Assembly: GCF_036023875.1 (NCBI RefSeq)
Contig: NZ_CP107931.1
Location: forward strand, 5,084,001-5,148,000
DNA: 64,000 nucleotides
DNA from: Mycobacterium sp. NBC_00419
Lineage (GTDB): Bacteria; Actinomycetota; Actinomycetes; Mycobacteriales; Mycobacteriaceae
Reading direction: 5' to 3'
Shown one piece after another: positions 57,072 to 64,000 of the stretch. Below the pieces are notes generated by a model that did not search any database, was not told where the DNA came from, and saw only the letters and a list, made by a program, of their open reading frames with translations. Positions within the stretch are counted from its first letter, which is position 1, and each line of letters starts with the position of its first letter. Made by a program: the position numbers and the translations under genes.

Positions 57072-58214
57072 TCAGAAGCCCATGGCCCGGCCCATGAGAT
57101 CCTTCATGATCTCGGTGGTCCCGGCATACAGCCGCTGGACGCGCGAATCCCGCCACAGCCGGGCGATCTCGTACTCGTTGATGTAGCCGTATCCGCCGTG
57201 TAGCTGCAGGCAGCGGTCCAGGATCTCCCACTGCACCTCGGAGGTCCACCATTTCAGACCGGCGGCATCCTCATCGCTGAGCGTCCCGGCGTTGACTGCC
57301 AGCACGCACTGGTCCAGATAGCTCTGCGCGGCATCGAGTTTGGTCTTCATCTCCACAATGGCATGCCGGTTCACCTGGAAAGTACCGATGGGCTGACCGA
57401 AGGCCGTCCGCTCCTTGGCATAGGTCATGGTCAGCTCCAGAGCGCGACGTGCCATCGGCAGGGCGTAGCAGGCGACGCCGACCCGCTCGGCGGGCAGATG
57501 CGAGACCAGATGGTAGAAACCGCGGTTGAGTTCGCCGACCAGGTTCTCCTTCGGGACCCGTACATCCTCGAAGAACAACTCGGCGGTATCGGCGGAATGC
57601 TGGCCGATCTTGTCGAGTTTGCGGCCCCGGGTGAATCCGGGCATTCCGTCCTCGATCATCAACAGGCTGATGCCCTTGCGGCCCGCGGACGGATCGGTCT
57701 TCACGGCGGCCAGGACGAGCGACGACATCAGCCCGTTGCTGATGAACGTCTTCTGTCCGTTGACGATCCACGCGTCCCCGTCATCACGCGCGGTGGTCTT
57801 GATCCCGGCCAGGTCAGAACCGGCCGCAGGTTCGGACATGGCTATCGACCCGATGTACTCACCGGAGATGAATTTCGGAAGCCAACGCTGCTTCTGCTCG
57901 TCGGTGGTCAGGTGGTTCATGTAGGTGACCAGGATGTCGTTCTGGACCCCGAGTCCGATCCCGACGGATCCGGTGGCGAACATCTCCTCGGACAGGATCT
58001 GGTTGAAGCGGAAATCGTCGAGACCCAGACCGCCGTATTCCACGGGAAGTGCCCAGCCGATCAGTCCGTGCTCGCCGGCGGCAAGCCATGCTTCGCGGCT
58101 GGCCTTGCCGTCCTTTTCCCACTTGTCGGAGTAGGGCGCGCACTCCTTCTCGAAGAACGCCCGCGCGGTGGCGCGGAACTCCTCGTGGACGGGCTCGAAG
58201 ATGTTGGGACGCAT
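57072..58214 (-). CDS. Acyl-CoA dehydrogenase (LCAD-like, FadE type)
   Basis: A 380-aa complete FAD acyl-CoA dehydrogenase: SIAMSEPAAGSDLAGI near residue 127, QLHGGYGYINEYEIARLWRD near 335-355 and LYAGTTEIMKDLMGR at the C-terminus with the Glu that often serves as base. It has all features of a stand-alone homotetramer, unlike the paired short and long genes upstream. It lies 23 bases downstream of the short acyl-CoA dehydrogenase gene at 58238. Confidence 0.93.
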   Translation of the reverse strand: MRPNIFEPVHEEFRATARAFFEKECAPYSDKWEKDGKASREAWLAAGEHGLIGWALPVEYGGLGLDDFRFNQILSEEMFATGSVGIGLGVQNDILVTYMNHLTTDEQKQRWLPKFISGEYIGSIAMSEPAAGSDLAGIKTTARDDGDAWIVNGQKTFISNGLMSSLVLAAVKTDPSAGRKGISLLMIEDGMPGFTRGRKLDKIGQHSADTAELFFEDVRVPKENLVGELNRGFYHLVSHLPAERVGVACYALPMARRALELTMTYAKERTAFGQPIGTFQVNRHAIVEMKTKLDAAQSYLDQCVLAVNAGTLSDEDAAGLKWWTSEVQWEILDRCLQLHGGYGYINEYEIARLWRDSRVQRLYAGTTEIMKDLMGRAMGF

Positions 58215-58237
58215 AGCGTTGTCTTTCTGTGAGGGCG

Positions 58238-59224
58238 TTATCGACTGGAAGCGATCACCGTGGGCAGCCCGAGGTCTGCAGGGTAGGAATCGAACAACCG
58301 GCGGGCAACCTGGCTTTCGAGTTGGGCGGGTGACCCGCAGAGCACGTTGAGTTGGAACCCGCGGCGCACGAACCGGTGCAAGTCATGCTCGGAGGTCAGA
58401 CCGATAGCACCGCACACCTGCAGTGCCACATCGGAGGCCGCGCGGTGGGCCCGGCCCGCGGTCGCCTTTGCCGCCTGGGCCCCCATCGGGCCGCCGTAGC
58501 GCCACGCCTCGCCAAGCAGTGCCCGGGCGCCCTCCACCGTCGAGAACGCATTGGCCAGGGCATGTCGCGGTGACTGCAGAGCGCCGATGTGGCTGCCGAA
58601 TTGCTTTCTCAGACTGACATGGTCGACCGCAAGGCGAATCACCTGATCGGCCAATGCGATGATCTCGGTGGCAAGCGCTCGTTGCGCTGCCGACACCGCG
58701 CGGGTCCACTGGGCGGTGATGTCGAACACCGGTTCAGTTGTTCCGCTGCCCGCACTGCGCAGATGAGTCCACCGCACGGTCGGGTCGAAGGTGTCCGCGG
58801 GGGCAGCGTGAAGGCACTCTGCGGCAACGAGGGAGGCAACGATGCCGTCGCCGGTCTGCAGCGGGACGAGCACTGTGCCGCTGGCCGGCCCCAGGATCAC
58901 ACCCTGGGCCCGCTCCGGGGGAGCTGCCGGGTCTGAGCCAGGTGCGGGAAGCAGCACGGCGGATGCCGTGCGCAGGTCCCGGGGGAGCTCGGCCAGCATC
59001 ACTCGGTAGAGGCAGTCGGTCTGTGCCAGCGAGCGCCCTTGGGCACGGAACAACAGCTCCTCGGCCTCGACCGGGTACTCTTCTTCGATTTCGGCGAACC
59101 CGAGATCGGTCAGTCGACCCTCGATTGGCGCGTAGGCATCGGTGGGTAGCTCGTCGAAGAGCCCGAAGACGCTGTCCTCGACCAACTTCCACTCGGCATC
59201 AGTGGTGTTCACGGATCCGGTCAC
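58238..59224 (-). CDS. Acyl-CoA dehydrogenase, short subunit of a likely heteromeric pair
   Basis: A 328-aa acyl-CoA-dehydrogenase-like protein. The flavin-contact segment DHVSLRKQFGSHIGALQ (about residues 214-230) is kept, but the typical N-terminal EPxAGSD signature is degenerate and no C-terminal catalytic Glu motif is seen. GTG 59224 overlaps the stop of the long partner at 59221, giving translational coupling. This long/short pairing is known from mycobacterial FadE/ChsE alpha2-beta2 enzymes for bulky steroid-type acyl-CoAs. Confidence 0.85.
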   Translation of the reverse strand: MTGSVNTTDAEWKLVEDSVFGLFDELPTDAYAPIEGRLTDLGFAEIEEEYPVEAEELLFRAQGRSLAQTDCLYRVMLAELPRDLRTASAVLLPAPGSDPAAPPERAQGVILGPASGTVLVPLQTGDGIVASLVAAECLHAAPADTFDPTVRWTHLRSAGSGTTEPVFDITAQWTRAVSAAQRALATEIIALADQVIRLAVDHVSLRKQFGSHIGALQSPRHALANAFSTVEGARALLGEAWRYGGPMGAQAAKATAGRAHRAASDVALQVCGAIGLTSEHDLHRFVRRGFQLNVLCGSPAQLESQVARRLFDSYPADLGLPTVIASSR

Positions 59225-60429
59225 CGCTTCTCCTTCGGTAGGCCGAGTAGATGGTCGGCGATGATTCCACGCTGCACTTCGGCGGTGCCGCCCATGACTG
59301 TCGCGGCCCGTGAGTACCACCACTCGGCGCGGGCCAGGCCCAGCTCGGCGCCATCCTCGGCGCCCTGGAATCCGCTACCGATCAACCAGTCCTGGCGCAT
59401 CTCGAAGATCAGATCGAACGCCTCGCGTTCGGCGTGGGAGGCCAGCAGCTTGTCGACACTGCTCGCCGGACCCACGTGAATGCCGGCTGCCAGCGCGCGC
59501 ACGGTCCCTGCGCACCGTGCCTGTGCTGCAGCGACGTTCAGATAGGTACGGGTGAAGCGATCTCGTTCGGACTGGGTGCATCCGCGGGTGATCAGATCAA
59601 CGCGCAGCTGTCCGAGTTCGGTCAGGGCCTTGGTCAGGGATGCATAGCCGTACATGCCACGTTCGAACTGCATCAGGAACATCACCACCGACCAGCCGGC
59701 GTCGATATCCCCGATGACGCGCTCAGGCCCGACGTGGACGTCGTCGAAGAACACCTCGGCGATTTCCTCGCGACCGCTGGCCAGCGCGATCGGCCGGACG
59801 GTGACTCCGGGCGCGTCCGCCTCCACCATGAAGGTCGTCAGTCCGCGGTGGCGCGAATCCGGGGCGCCGGTGCGGGCCAACACGAGGAAACGGGATGCTC
59901 CCGGTCCTTGACTGGTCCAGATCTTCTGACCGCTGATCACGTAGCCGCCGTCGCCGTCGGCGACGGCCTTCGTGCGCAACGTCGCCAGGTCGCTTCCGGC
60001 CTCTGGCTCGGAGAAGCACTGTCCCCACCACTGGGAGCCGTCGAGATATTTGGGCAGGTGCTGCTGGGCCAGTTCGGGCGCGATGTCCAGCAGTACGGGA
60101 GCGAGCACCTCCAGCGTCCACTGCTGGGCAGGCACCGGGAGCATCGCGTAGGCGAGTTCCTCGTAGTAGACCGCGCGATGCAGCACGTCACCACCTAGCC
60201 CGCCGGCCTCCACCGGCCAGCCGTAGCGGTTCCACCCCGCCTCGAACAGCCGCTGGAGCACAGCGGTGTCATGGCGCATGCCCTCGGCGGTCGAAGTGCT
60301 GGGGTGGCGCCACTCGTCGGCCCAGTCGATGCCGGCCAGATAGCTGCGCAGAGCTTCGCGGTATGCGGCGATATCTTCCGCGTAGCGGCCCGGCGAGCCG
60401 ACGACGGCGGCGGCAGTCGGTGCGGTCAA
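59221..60429 (-). CDS. Acyl-CoA dehydrogenase, long subunit of a likely heteromeric pair
   Basis: A 402-aa acyl-CoA dehydrogenase: CFSEPEAGSDLATL near residue 138, ISGQKIWTSQ near 165 and GGTAEVQRGIIADHLLGLP at the C-terminus. The start is TTG 60429 behind an AAGGGG site. Coupled to the short subunit at 58238-59224. It is separated from the SDR upstream by a 69-bp AT-rich gap that may hold the promoter of this group. Confidence 0.9.
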   Translation of the reverse strand: MTAPTAAAVVGSPGRYAEDIAAYREALRSYLAGIDWADEWRHPSTSTAEGMRHDTAVLQRLFEAGWNRYGWPVEAGGLGGDVLHRAVYYEELAYAMLPVPAQQWTLEVLAPVLLDIAPELAQQHLPKYLDGSQWWGQCFSEPEAGSDLATLRTKAVADGDGGYVISGQKIWTSQGPGASRFLVLARTGAPDSRHRGLTTFMVEADAPGVTVRPIALASGREEIAEVFFDDVHVGPERVIGDIDAGWSVVMFLMQFERGMYGYASLTKALTELGQLRVDLITRGCTQSERDRFTRTYLNVAAAQARCAGTVRALAAGIHVGPASSVDKLLASHAEREAFDLIFEMRQDWLIGSGFQGAEDGAELGLARAEWWYSRAATVMGGTAEVQRGIIADHLLGLPKEKR

Positions 60430-60498
60430 CGTAGACCCCTTCCATTACCAGGGTGGCATAAAAAGTATAATGAGTTAACCATATGAGGTGCGCGATTA
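60430..60498 (-). promoter_or_regulatory. AT-rich intergenic region, possible promoter
   Basis: In an otherwise tightly packed minus-strand block this 69-bp gap is unusually A/T-rich (GTATAATGAGTTAACC around 60465-60480). On the minus strand a TATACT sequence (60464-60469) could be a -10 box for the acyl-CoA dehydrogenase pair. No clear -35 or operator dyad is seen. Confidence 0.35.
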
Positions 60499-61407
60499 CT
60501 AGCGCGGCAACGGCCCTGCGAGACCTCTGGGCAGGGTGTCCCACAGCCAGCTCGCCGCGTGGCCGATCTCCCCGAACGTCAGGGATTCGCCGTCGCTGGC
60601 CAGGTAGCGGCCGGGGGCTTCGGTGAAACCACCAATGCGGCTCAGCGCGGCACCGTTGACCCGCAAGATCTGGCCGCTGAGCCAGCCCGACTCGGCGGAC
60701 TGCAGCCACGCCACGACAGCCGAACTGCGAGCCGGGTCCAGGGCCGGATCCGCGGCTCGATCCCCGGCGAAGAAGTCGGCGCTGATCCGGGTGACGGCCA
60801 GCGGCGAGATGGCGTTGGCGGTGACGCCAAAGCGCTGGCCCTCCAACGCCGTCACCACCGTCACGTTGGCGATTGCCGCCTTCGCTGCGCCGTAGGCGCC
60901 CTGCCCATAGTTGCCCCACAGCCCGGCGCCCGACACCGTGTTGACGATGCGGCCACCGATCACGTTGCCGTTCTTGGCTTCCGAGCGCCAGTACTCGCAG
61001 GCATGCTTGGTGACAGCGAAGGTGCCCTTGAGGTGGACTCCCAGCACCGCGTCCCAGTCGGCCTCGGTGGCGTTGACGATGGTGGCGTCCCGCACGATTC
61101 CCGCGTTGTTCACCACACCGGTCAAGGTGCCGAATTCGGAGACCGCGGCCGAGATCATGTCGGCGGTATCGGCCCAGCTCGACACCGATCCGGTATGGGC
61201 CACTGCGCGACCGCCGTCAGCGGTGATCTCCGCGACCACGTCGAAGGCGGGGCCGGTGCCGTCGCCGGCTTGGCCATCCTTGCCGACTCCCGGGTCGTTG
61301 ACGACAACGGCGGCGCCCTGGCGGGCCAGTTCGAGGCAGTGCGCGCGGCCGATACCGCGTCCGCCGCCGGTCACCAGGACGACGCGCCCGTCGAGTGGTT
61401 TAGCCAT
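60499..61407 (-). CDS. SDR-family oxidoreductase, multifunctional-enzyme-type-2-like
   Basis: A 302-aa SDR: TGGGRGIG at about 13-20, NDPGVGKDG near 37-45, NNAG near 100 and YGAAK near 172. The NDPG insert and length resemble the (3R)-hydroxyacyl-CoA dehydrogenase domain of peroxisomal multifunctional enzyme type 2. A C-terminal extension of about 50 residues follows. It starts 11 bases downstream of the CoA-transferase-like gene and supplies the hydroxyacyl oxidation step of this block. Confidence 0.9.
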   Translation of the reverse strand: MAKPLDGRVVLVTGGGRGIGRAHCLELARQGAAVVVNDPGVGKDGQAGDGTGPAFDVVAEITADGGRAVAHTGSVSSWADTADMISAAVSEFGTLTGVVNNAGIVRDATIVNATEADWDAVLGVHLKGTFAVTKHACEYWRSEAKNGNVIGGRIVNTVSGAGLWGNYGQGAYGAAKAAIANVTVVTALEGQRFGVTANAISPLAVTRISADFFAGDRAADPALDPARSSAVVAWLQSAESGWLSGQILRVNGAALSRIGGFTEAPGRYLASDGESLTFGEIGHAASWLWDTLPRGLAGPLPR

Positions 61408-61418
61408 GGGTGTTCTCC

Positions 61419-62597
61419 TCAGTTGTCGAACAATTGGGTGATGGATGCGCGGCGGGCGGGCCAGTCGAGGCCGCGAAGATCCACTGCGCCGGACTCGGTG
61501 ACAATGACGTCGACGTCGTGAGCAGGGGTCGACGTCGGCCTGGTCAGCGCGTCGACGAGCGGTGAGCGCTCATTGACCCGAGACGGCACGGCGATGATGG
61601 ACAGTCCGTGGCGGCTGGCCCGTCCAGCCGCGCAGAAGTCGGGGTGGCCCCCGATTCCTCCGACGACCTTCTCGCCGTTACCTTCACAGTTGATCTGACC
61701 GACCGGGTCGATCTCGATGGCCGTATTCACCGCGACGAACGTCCGATCGCGCAGCCGGCCGATGTCGTGGGTGTACCCGATACCGCGCAGAATGGGTCGA
61801 CCGTCGGCCCACCGGTAGAGCTCCGCGCTGCCCAACAGATAGGTGGCCGACGGTTCGCCCAGTAGCAGTCCGCGCTGCTCGAGTTCCATGACACCGTCGG
61901 TGAGCAGGCCGGTGTCCAGGTGCACCGGCACGGCGATCCTTCGTAGTAGCGCGGTGCCGAGTTGGCCCGGCCCGTACTGCAGGCTGGCGCCTGCCGGCAC
62001 ATATCGGAGGACGTTGTCGGCCAGCGCGTCATGGATGGCCTCCGGTGCTCGCCCGGGAACCTCGACCGGGCCGCGTGAGGTGTGACCGATGACGTGCAGT
62101 GCACCGGCGTCGATGCAGTCGGCACCTGCCGCAGGCGCTTGCTCGTCGAGCACCGCGAGGACCGTGACGCCGGTATCGATCAGGGTGCGCTGCCAGGACA
62201 CCTCGGTACAGAACCGAAATGCGTTGTTCCGCAGGGTAAGTCGTGTCAACAGGGCGTCTGGCCGCAGCGTTGTGTGCAGCAGTGAGTCGATACCGGTCAA
62301 TGCGGTCGGGACGAAGCGTGCGCCGGGGTTCTTCAGGACCGCGCGCATACCCCAGCCCGGCATCAGGACGACGACATCGGCGAATGCGGTGACGTCGAGA
62401 TCCGTCATGACGCCGGGTACCCAGCCCAGGATGAGCCGTACGCCACCGATCTCGCGGGCCGCGGCGGACAGGACCGCTCCGACCGACGAGCCGTCATCGA
62501 GGCCGGTGAGGGTTCCGACGCCGTCACCGACGGCGATGGTGCCGCCCGCCGGAACTGCCGCACGCAGGGCGGCGGTGAGGTCCGCGGCGGTGATCAC
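61419..62597 (-). CDS. Acetyl-CoA hydrolase/CoA-transferase family protein
   Basis: A 392-aa protein whose C-terminal part carries the family pattern AVNTAIEIDPVGQINCE (about residues 265-281), GGIGGHPDF near 293 and a SGAVDLRGL tail, as in 4-hydroxybutyrate CoA-transferases and acetyl-CoA hydrolases. The Glu in AIEIDP is the likely covalent CoA-binding residue. GTG 62597 is preferred; an alternative TTG at 62639 would overlap the upstream gene. It probably swaps CoA between pathway acids, in contrast to the CaiB-type enzymes elsewhere in the window. Confidence 0.82.
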   Translation of the reverse strand: MITAADLTAALRAAVPAGGTIAVGDGVGTLTGLDDGSSVGAVLSAAAREIGGVRLILGWVPGVMTDLDVTAFADVVVLMPGWGMRAVLKNPGARFVPTALTGIDSLLHTTLRPDALLTRLTLRNNAFRFCTEVSWQRTLIDTGVTVLAVLDEQAPAAGADCIDAGALHVIGHTSRGPVEVPGRAPEAIHDALADNVLRYVPAGASLQYGPGQLGTALLRRIAVPVHLDTGLLTDGVMELEQRGLLLGEPSATYLLGSAELYRWADGRPILRGIGYTHDIGRLRDRTFVAVNTAIEIDPVGQINCEGNGEKVVGGIGGHPDFCAAGRASRHGLSIIAVPSRVNERSPLVDALTRPTSTPAHDVDVIVTESGAVDLRGLDWPARRASITQLFDN

Positions 62598-62613
62598 CGC
62601 GACGATCGGCCGG

Positions 62614-63756
62614 TCAACGCCGGTCCTTGGGAAGCCCAAGGAGGCGCTCGGCCAGGATGTTTCGCTGTATCTCGCTGGTTCCGCCGAGGATCGTCTGGGC
62701 CCGGCCGACCAACATCGCCCGGATCAGCTCACTGGATTCGGGTGTGGCGCAGGCGTCGGTACCGAGCACGTCGGTGGCCATGTCGCCGAGATCGCGATCG
62801 GTCTCGGAGGTCATCAACTTCAGGACCGAGAATGCGGGTGCCGTCAGGTCGCCACCGGCAACCGCGCGCTGCCAGGTGTAGCGCAGCAGCCACATCCTGG
62901 TCCACAGCTTGATCAGCGAACGCTTGGTCACCGCGTCCAGCCGGTGGCGCTCTGTCGCCGCGGCACTCATCAACTCGAGCAGCTTGAACATCGATACGGC
63001 TTGGGATCCCAGTGTCAGACGCTCACGCCCGAGCGTCAGCAAAGCGATAGCCCAGCCCTGCCCCGGCTCGCCGACGATCGCCTCGGGACCGAGCAGCACA
63101 TCGTCGAGGAACACCTCGTTGAATTTGCATTCGCCATCGATCTGGCGAAGCGGCCGGACCGTCACCCCGGGAGCGTCCATCGGTACGACGAACATCGACA
63201 GGCCTCGGTGGCTGTCGGCCTCGGTGCGCGCCAGCAGTAGCCCGTACTGGGCCGAATTGGCGGCCGAGCTCCACACCTTCTGGCCGTTGATCTTCCAGCC
63301 GCCGTCGACGGGTTCGGCCTTGGTGCGCACACCGGCCAGGTCTGAGCCCGCACCGGGCTCAGAGAACAGCTGGGTCCACACGTGGTCGCCGAGGCGGATC
63401 GGCTCCAGGTAGGTCCGCTTCTGCTCTTCGCTGCCATACGCGATCAGCACGGGCCCGACGAGGTCGACAGCGGTGATGCCGAGTTGCCGGGGGACACCCG
63501 CGCGGGCGCATTCCTCGGCGAACACGGCCTGGACGGCCACTGATGCGTCGGCACCGCCGTACTCGGCGGGCCAGTGCAGACAGGTGTAGCCATGTGCGGC
63601 AAGGTGTTTGTGCCACAGCCGACCGGGCCCGACGTCGTCAGGTGTGGGTGTCGGGCCGTAGTTGCGCAGTCCGTCCGGGCGCGGCGAGTTGGCCAGGAAC
63701 TCGCGGATTTCGGATCGGTGAGCGGCGATATCCTCGCCGGCGACGGTGGCCGTCAA
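62614..63756 (-). CDS. Acyl-CoA dehydrogenase, long subunit of a second heteromeric pair
   Basis: A 380-aa acyl-CoA dehydrogenase with LFSEPGAGSDLAGV near residue 135, INGQKVWSSAA near 160 and GGTSEIQRNILAERLLGLPKDRR at the C-terminus. The start is TTG 63756 behind a strong AGGAGGT site, overlapping the stop of the partner at 63753 by four bases. Together with that partner it forms a second long/short pair like the one at 58238-60429, in opposite gene order. Confidence 0.9.
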   Translation of the reverse strand: MTATVAGEDIAAHRSEIREFLANSPRPDGLRNYGPTPTPDDVGPGRLWHKHLAAHGYTCLHWPAEYGGADASVAVQAVFAEECARAGVPRQLGITAVDLVGPVLIAYGSEEQKRTYLEPIRLGDHVWTQLFSEPGAGSDLAGVRTKAEPVDGGWKINGQKVWSSAANSAQYGLLLARTEADSHRGLSMFVVPMDAPGVTVRPLRQIDGECKFNEVFLDDVLLGPEAIVGEPGQGWAIALLTLGRERLTLGSQAVSMFKLLELMSAAATERHRLDAVTKRSLIKLWTRMWLLRYTWQRAVAGGDLTAPAFSVLKLMTSETDRDLGDMATDVLGTDACATPESSELIRAMLVGRAQTILGGTSEIQRNILAERLLGLPKDRR

Positions 63757-64000
63757 CGCGGTACCTCCTGCGTCAGGGCATCGGTCTCGAAGCCAACGAC
63801 CTGTGCCAACTGGTCGAAGTGGGCGCCCGGTGATCCGAAGAGCACTTCGTCGGTCCTGGCCCGCTTGAGGTACAGGTGAGCGGCGTCCTCCCAGGTGAAT
63901 CCGATGCCGCCATGGATTTGGATGTTTGTGTGCGAGGCGTTGCGCAATGCTTCGGAGCAGACAGCTTTGGCCATGCTCGCCGACCAGCCGGCCTCGTCGT
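63753..64000 (-). CDS. Acyl-CoA dehydrogenase, short-subunit-like, cut by window edge
   Basis: The C-terminal 82 residues of an acyl-CoA dehydrogenase, open to the window end. IQIHGGIGFTWEDAAHLYLKRA is the FAD/substrate-contact region; the C-terminal GGTxE base motif is missing, as in the short subunits of mycobacterial heteromeric enzymes. It is coupled to the long partner at 62614 by a four-base overlap. Confidence 0.85.
   Translation of the reverse strand, partial: DEAGWSASMAKAVCSEALRNASHTNIQIHGGIGFTWEDAAHLYLKRARTDEVLFGSPGAHFDQLAQVVGFETDALTQEVPR

Noticed and set aside
60465..60472. TATAAT on the plus strand
   Set aside because: No plus-strand gene follows it; the surrounding genes are all on the minus strand.
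1..64000. CRISPR arrays, tRNA/rRNA genes, phage genes, restriction or toxin systems
   Set aside because: No repeat-spacer pattern, cloverleaf-like sequence, ribosomal segment or defence gene was seen on either strand.

Overview
The window reads as an accessory catabolic region of a high-GC actinobacterium, most likely an environmental Mycobacterium/Mycolicibacterium or a close relative. This is inferred from the gene types: paired long and short acyl-CoA dehydrogenases, FadD-type ligases, two SDRs of the mycofactocin-coupled type, CaiB/BaiF CoA-transferases, double-hotdog thioesterases, Amidohydrolase_2 proteins, an IS481-type element, and frequent GTG/TTG starts. I found no rRNA, tRNA, CRISPR array or replication origin. 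Nearly everything is enzyme or regulator, packed in short operons.

Layout. 1-5.0 kb: end of a CoA ligase, a divergent acyl-CoA dehydrogenase / phosphotransferase pair, a TetR regulator and two SDRs. 5.1-9.1 kb: LysR, an amidohydrolase, a 339-aa protein of unknown function, a strong hairpin terminator and an NTF2-like protein. 9.3-12.0 kb: TetR with a perfect operator, three small membrane proteins and a KshA-like Rieske oxygenase. 12.0-19.6 kb: NmrA-like protein and MmyB-type XRE regulator, then a translationally coupled operon (339-aa paralog, phosphotransferase, CrtC-like beta-barrel protein, thioesterase, CoA ligase). 19.7-33.8 kb: two CoA-ligase-type genes, several SDRs, thioesterases, an aldehyde dehydrogenase, a molybdopterin oxidoreductase, a GMC oxidoreductase and a thiolase. 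33.9-35.7 kb: luciferase-like monooxygenase plus an SDR-like partner.

35.8-53.3 kb is the most distinctive part. Nine copies of a 16-bp dyad, YYGACA-N4-TGTCGG, lie in front of nearly every transcription unit: an ABC-type binding protein without signal peptide, ALDH-P450, TetR, two amine-dehydrogenase-like genes, two CaiB-type transferases, two AveC-like membrane proteins, a mycofactocin-type SDR, an 83-aa protein and an amidohydrolase. The TetR gene at 40163 has a site directly at its own start and is the obvious candidate regulator. Within the block the set amine-dehydrogenase-like / CaiB / AveC-like occurs twice, so it looks like a duplicated and diverged functional module.

53.3-54.4 kb is a complete IS481-family element with a 6-bp target duplication. 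54.5-64 kb is a collinear minus-strand beta-oxidation-like block: enoyl-CoA hydratase, thioesterase, hydrolase, five acyl-CoA dehydrogenase genes including two long/short pairs, an SDR and a CoA-transferase-like protein.

Together the genes suggest aerobic breakdown of a polycyclic or branched carboxylic acid or alcohol (terpenoid- or steroid-like): ring or side-chain oxidation (Rieske, P450, luciferase-like, GMC), alcohol/aldehyde oxidation, CoA activation or transfer, then beta-oxidation-type steps. The substrate cannot be named from the sequence.
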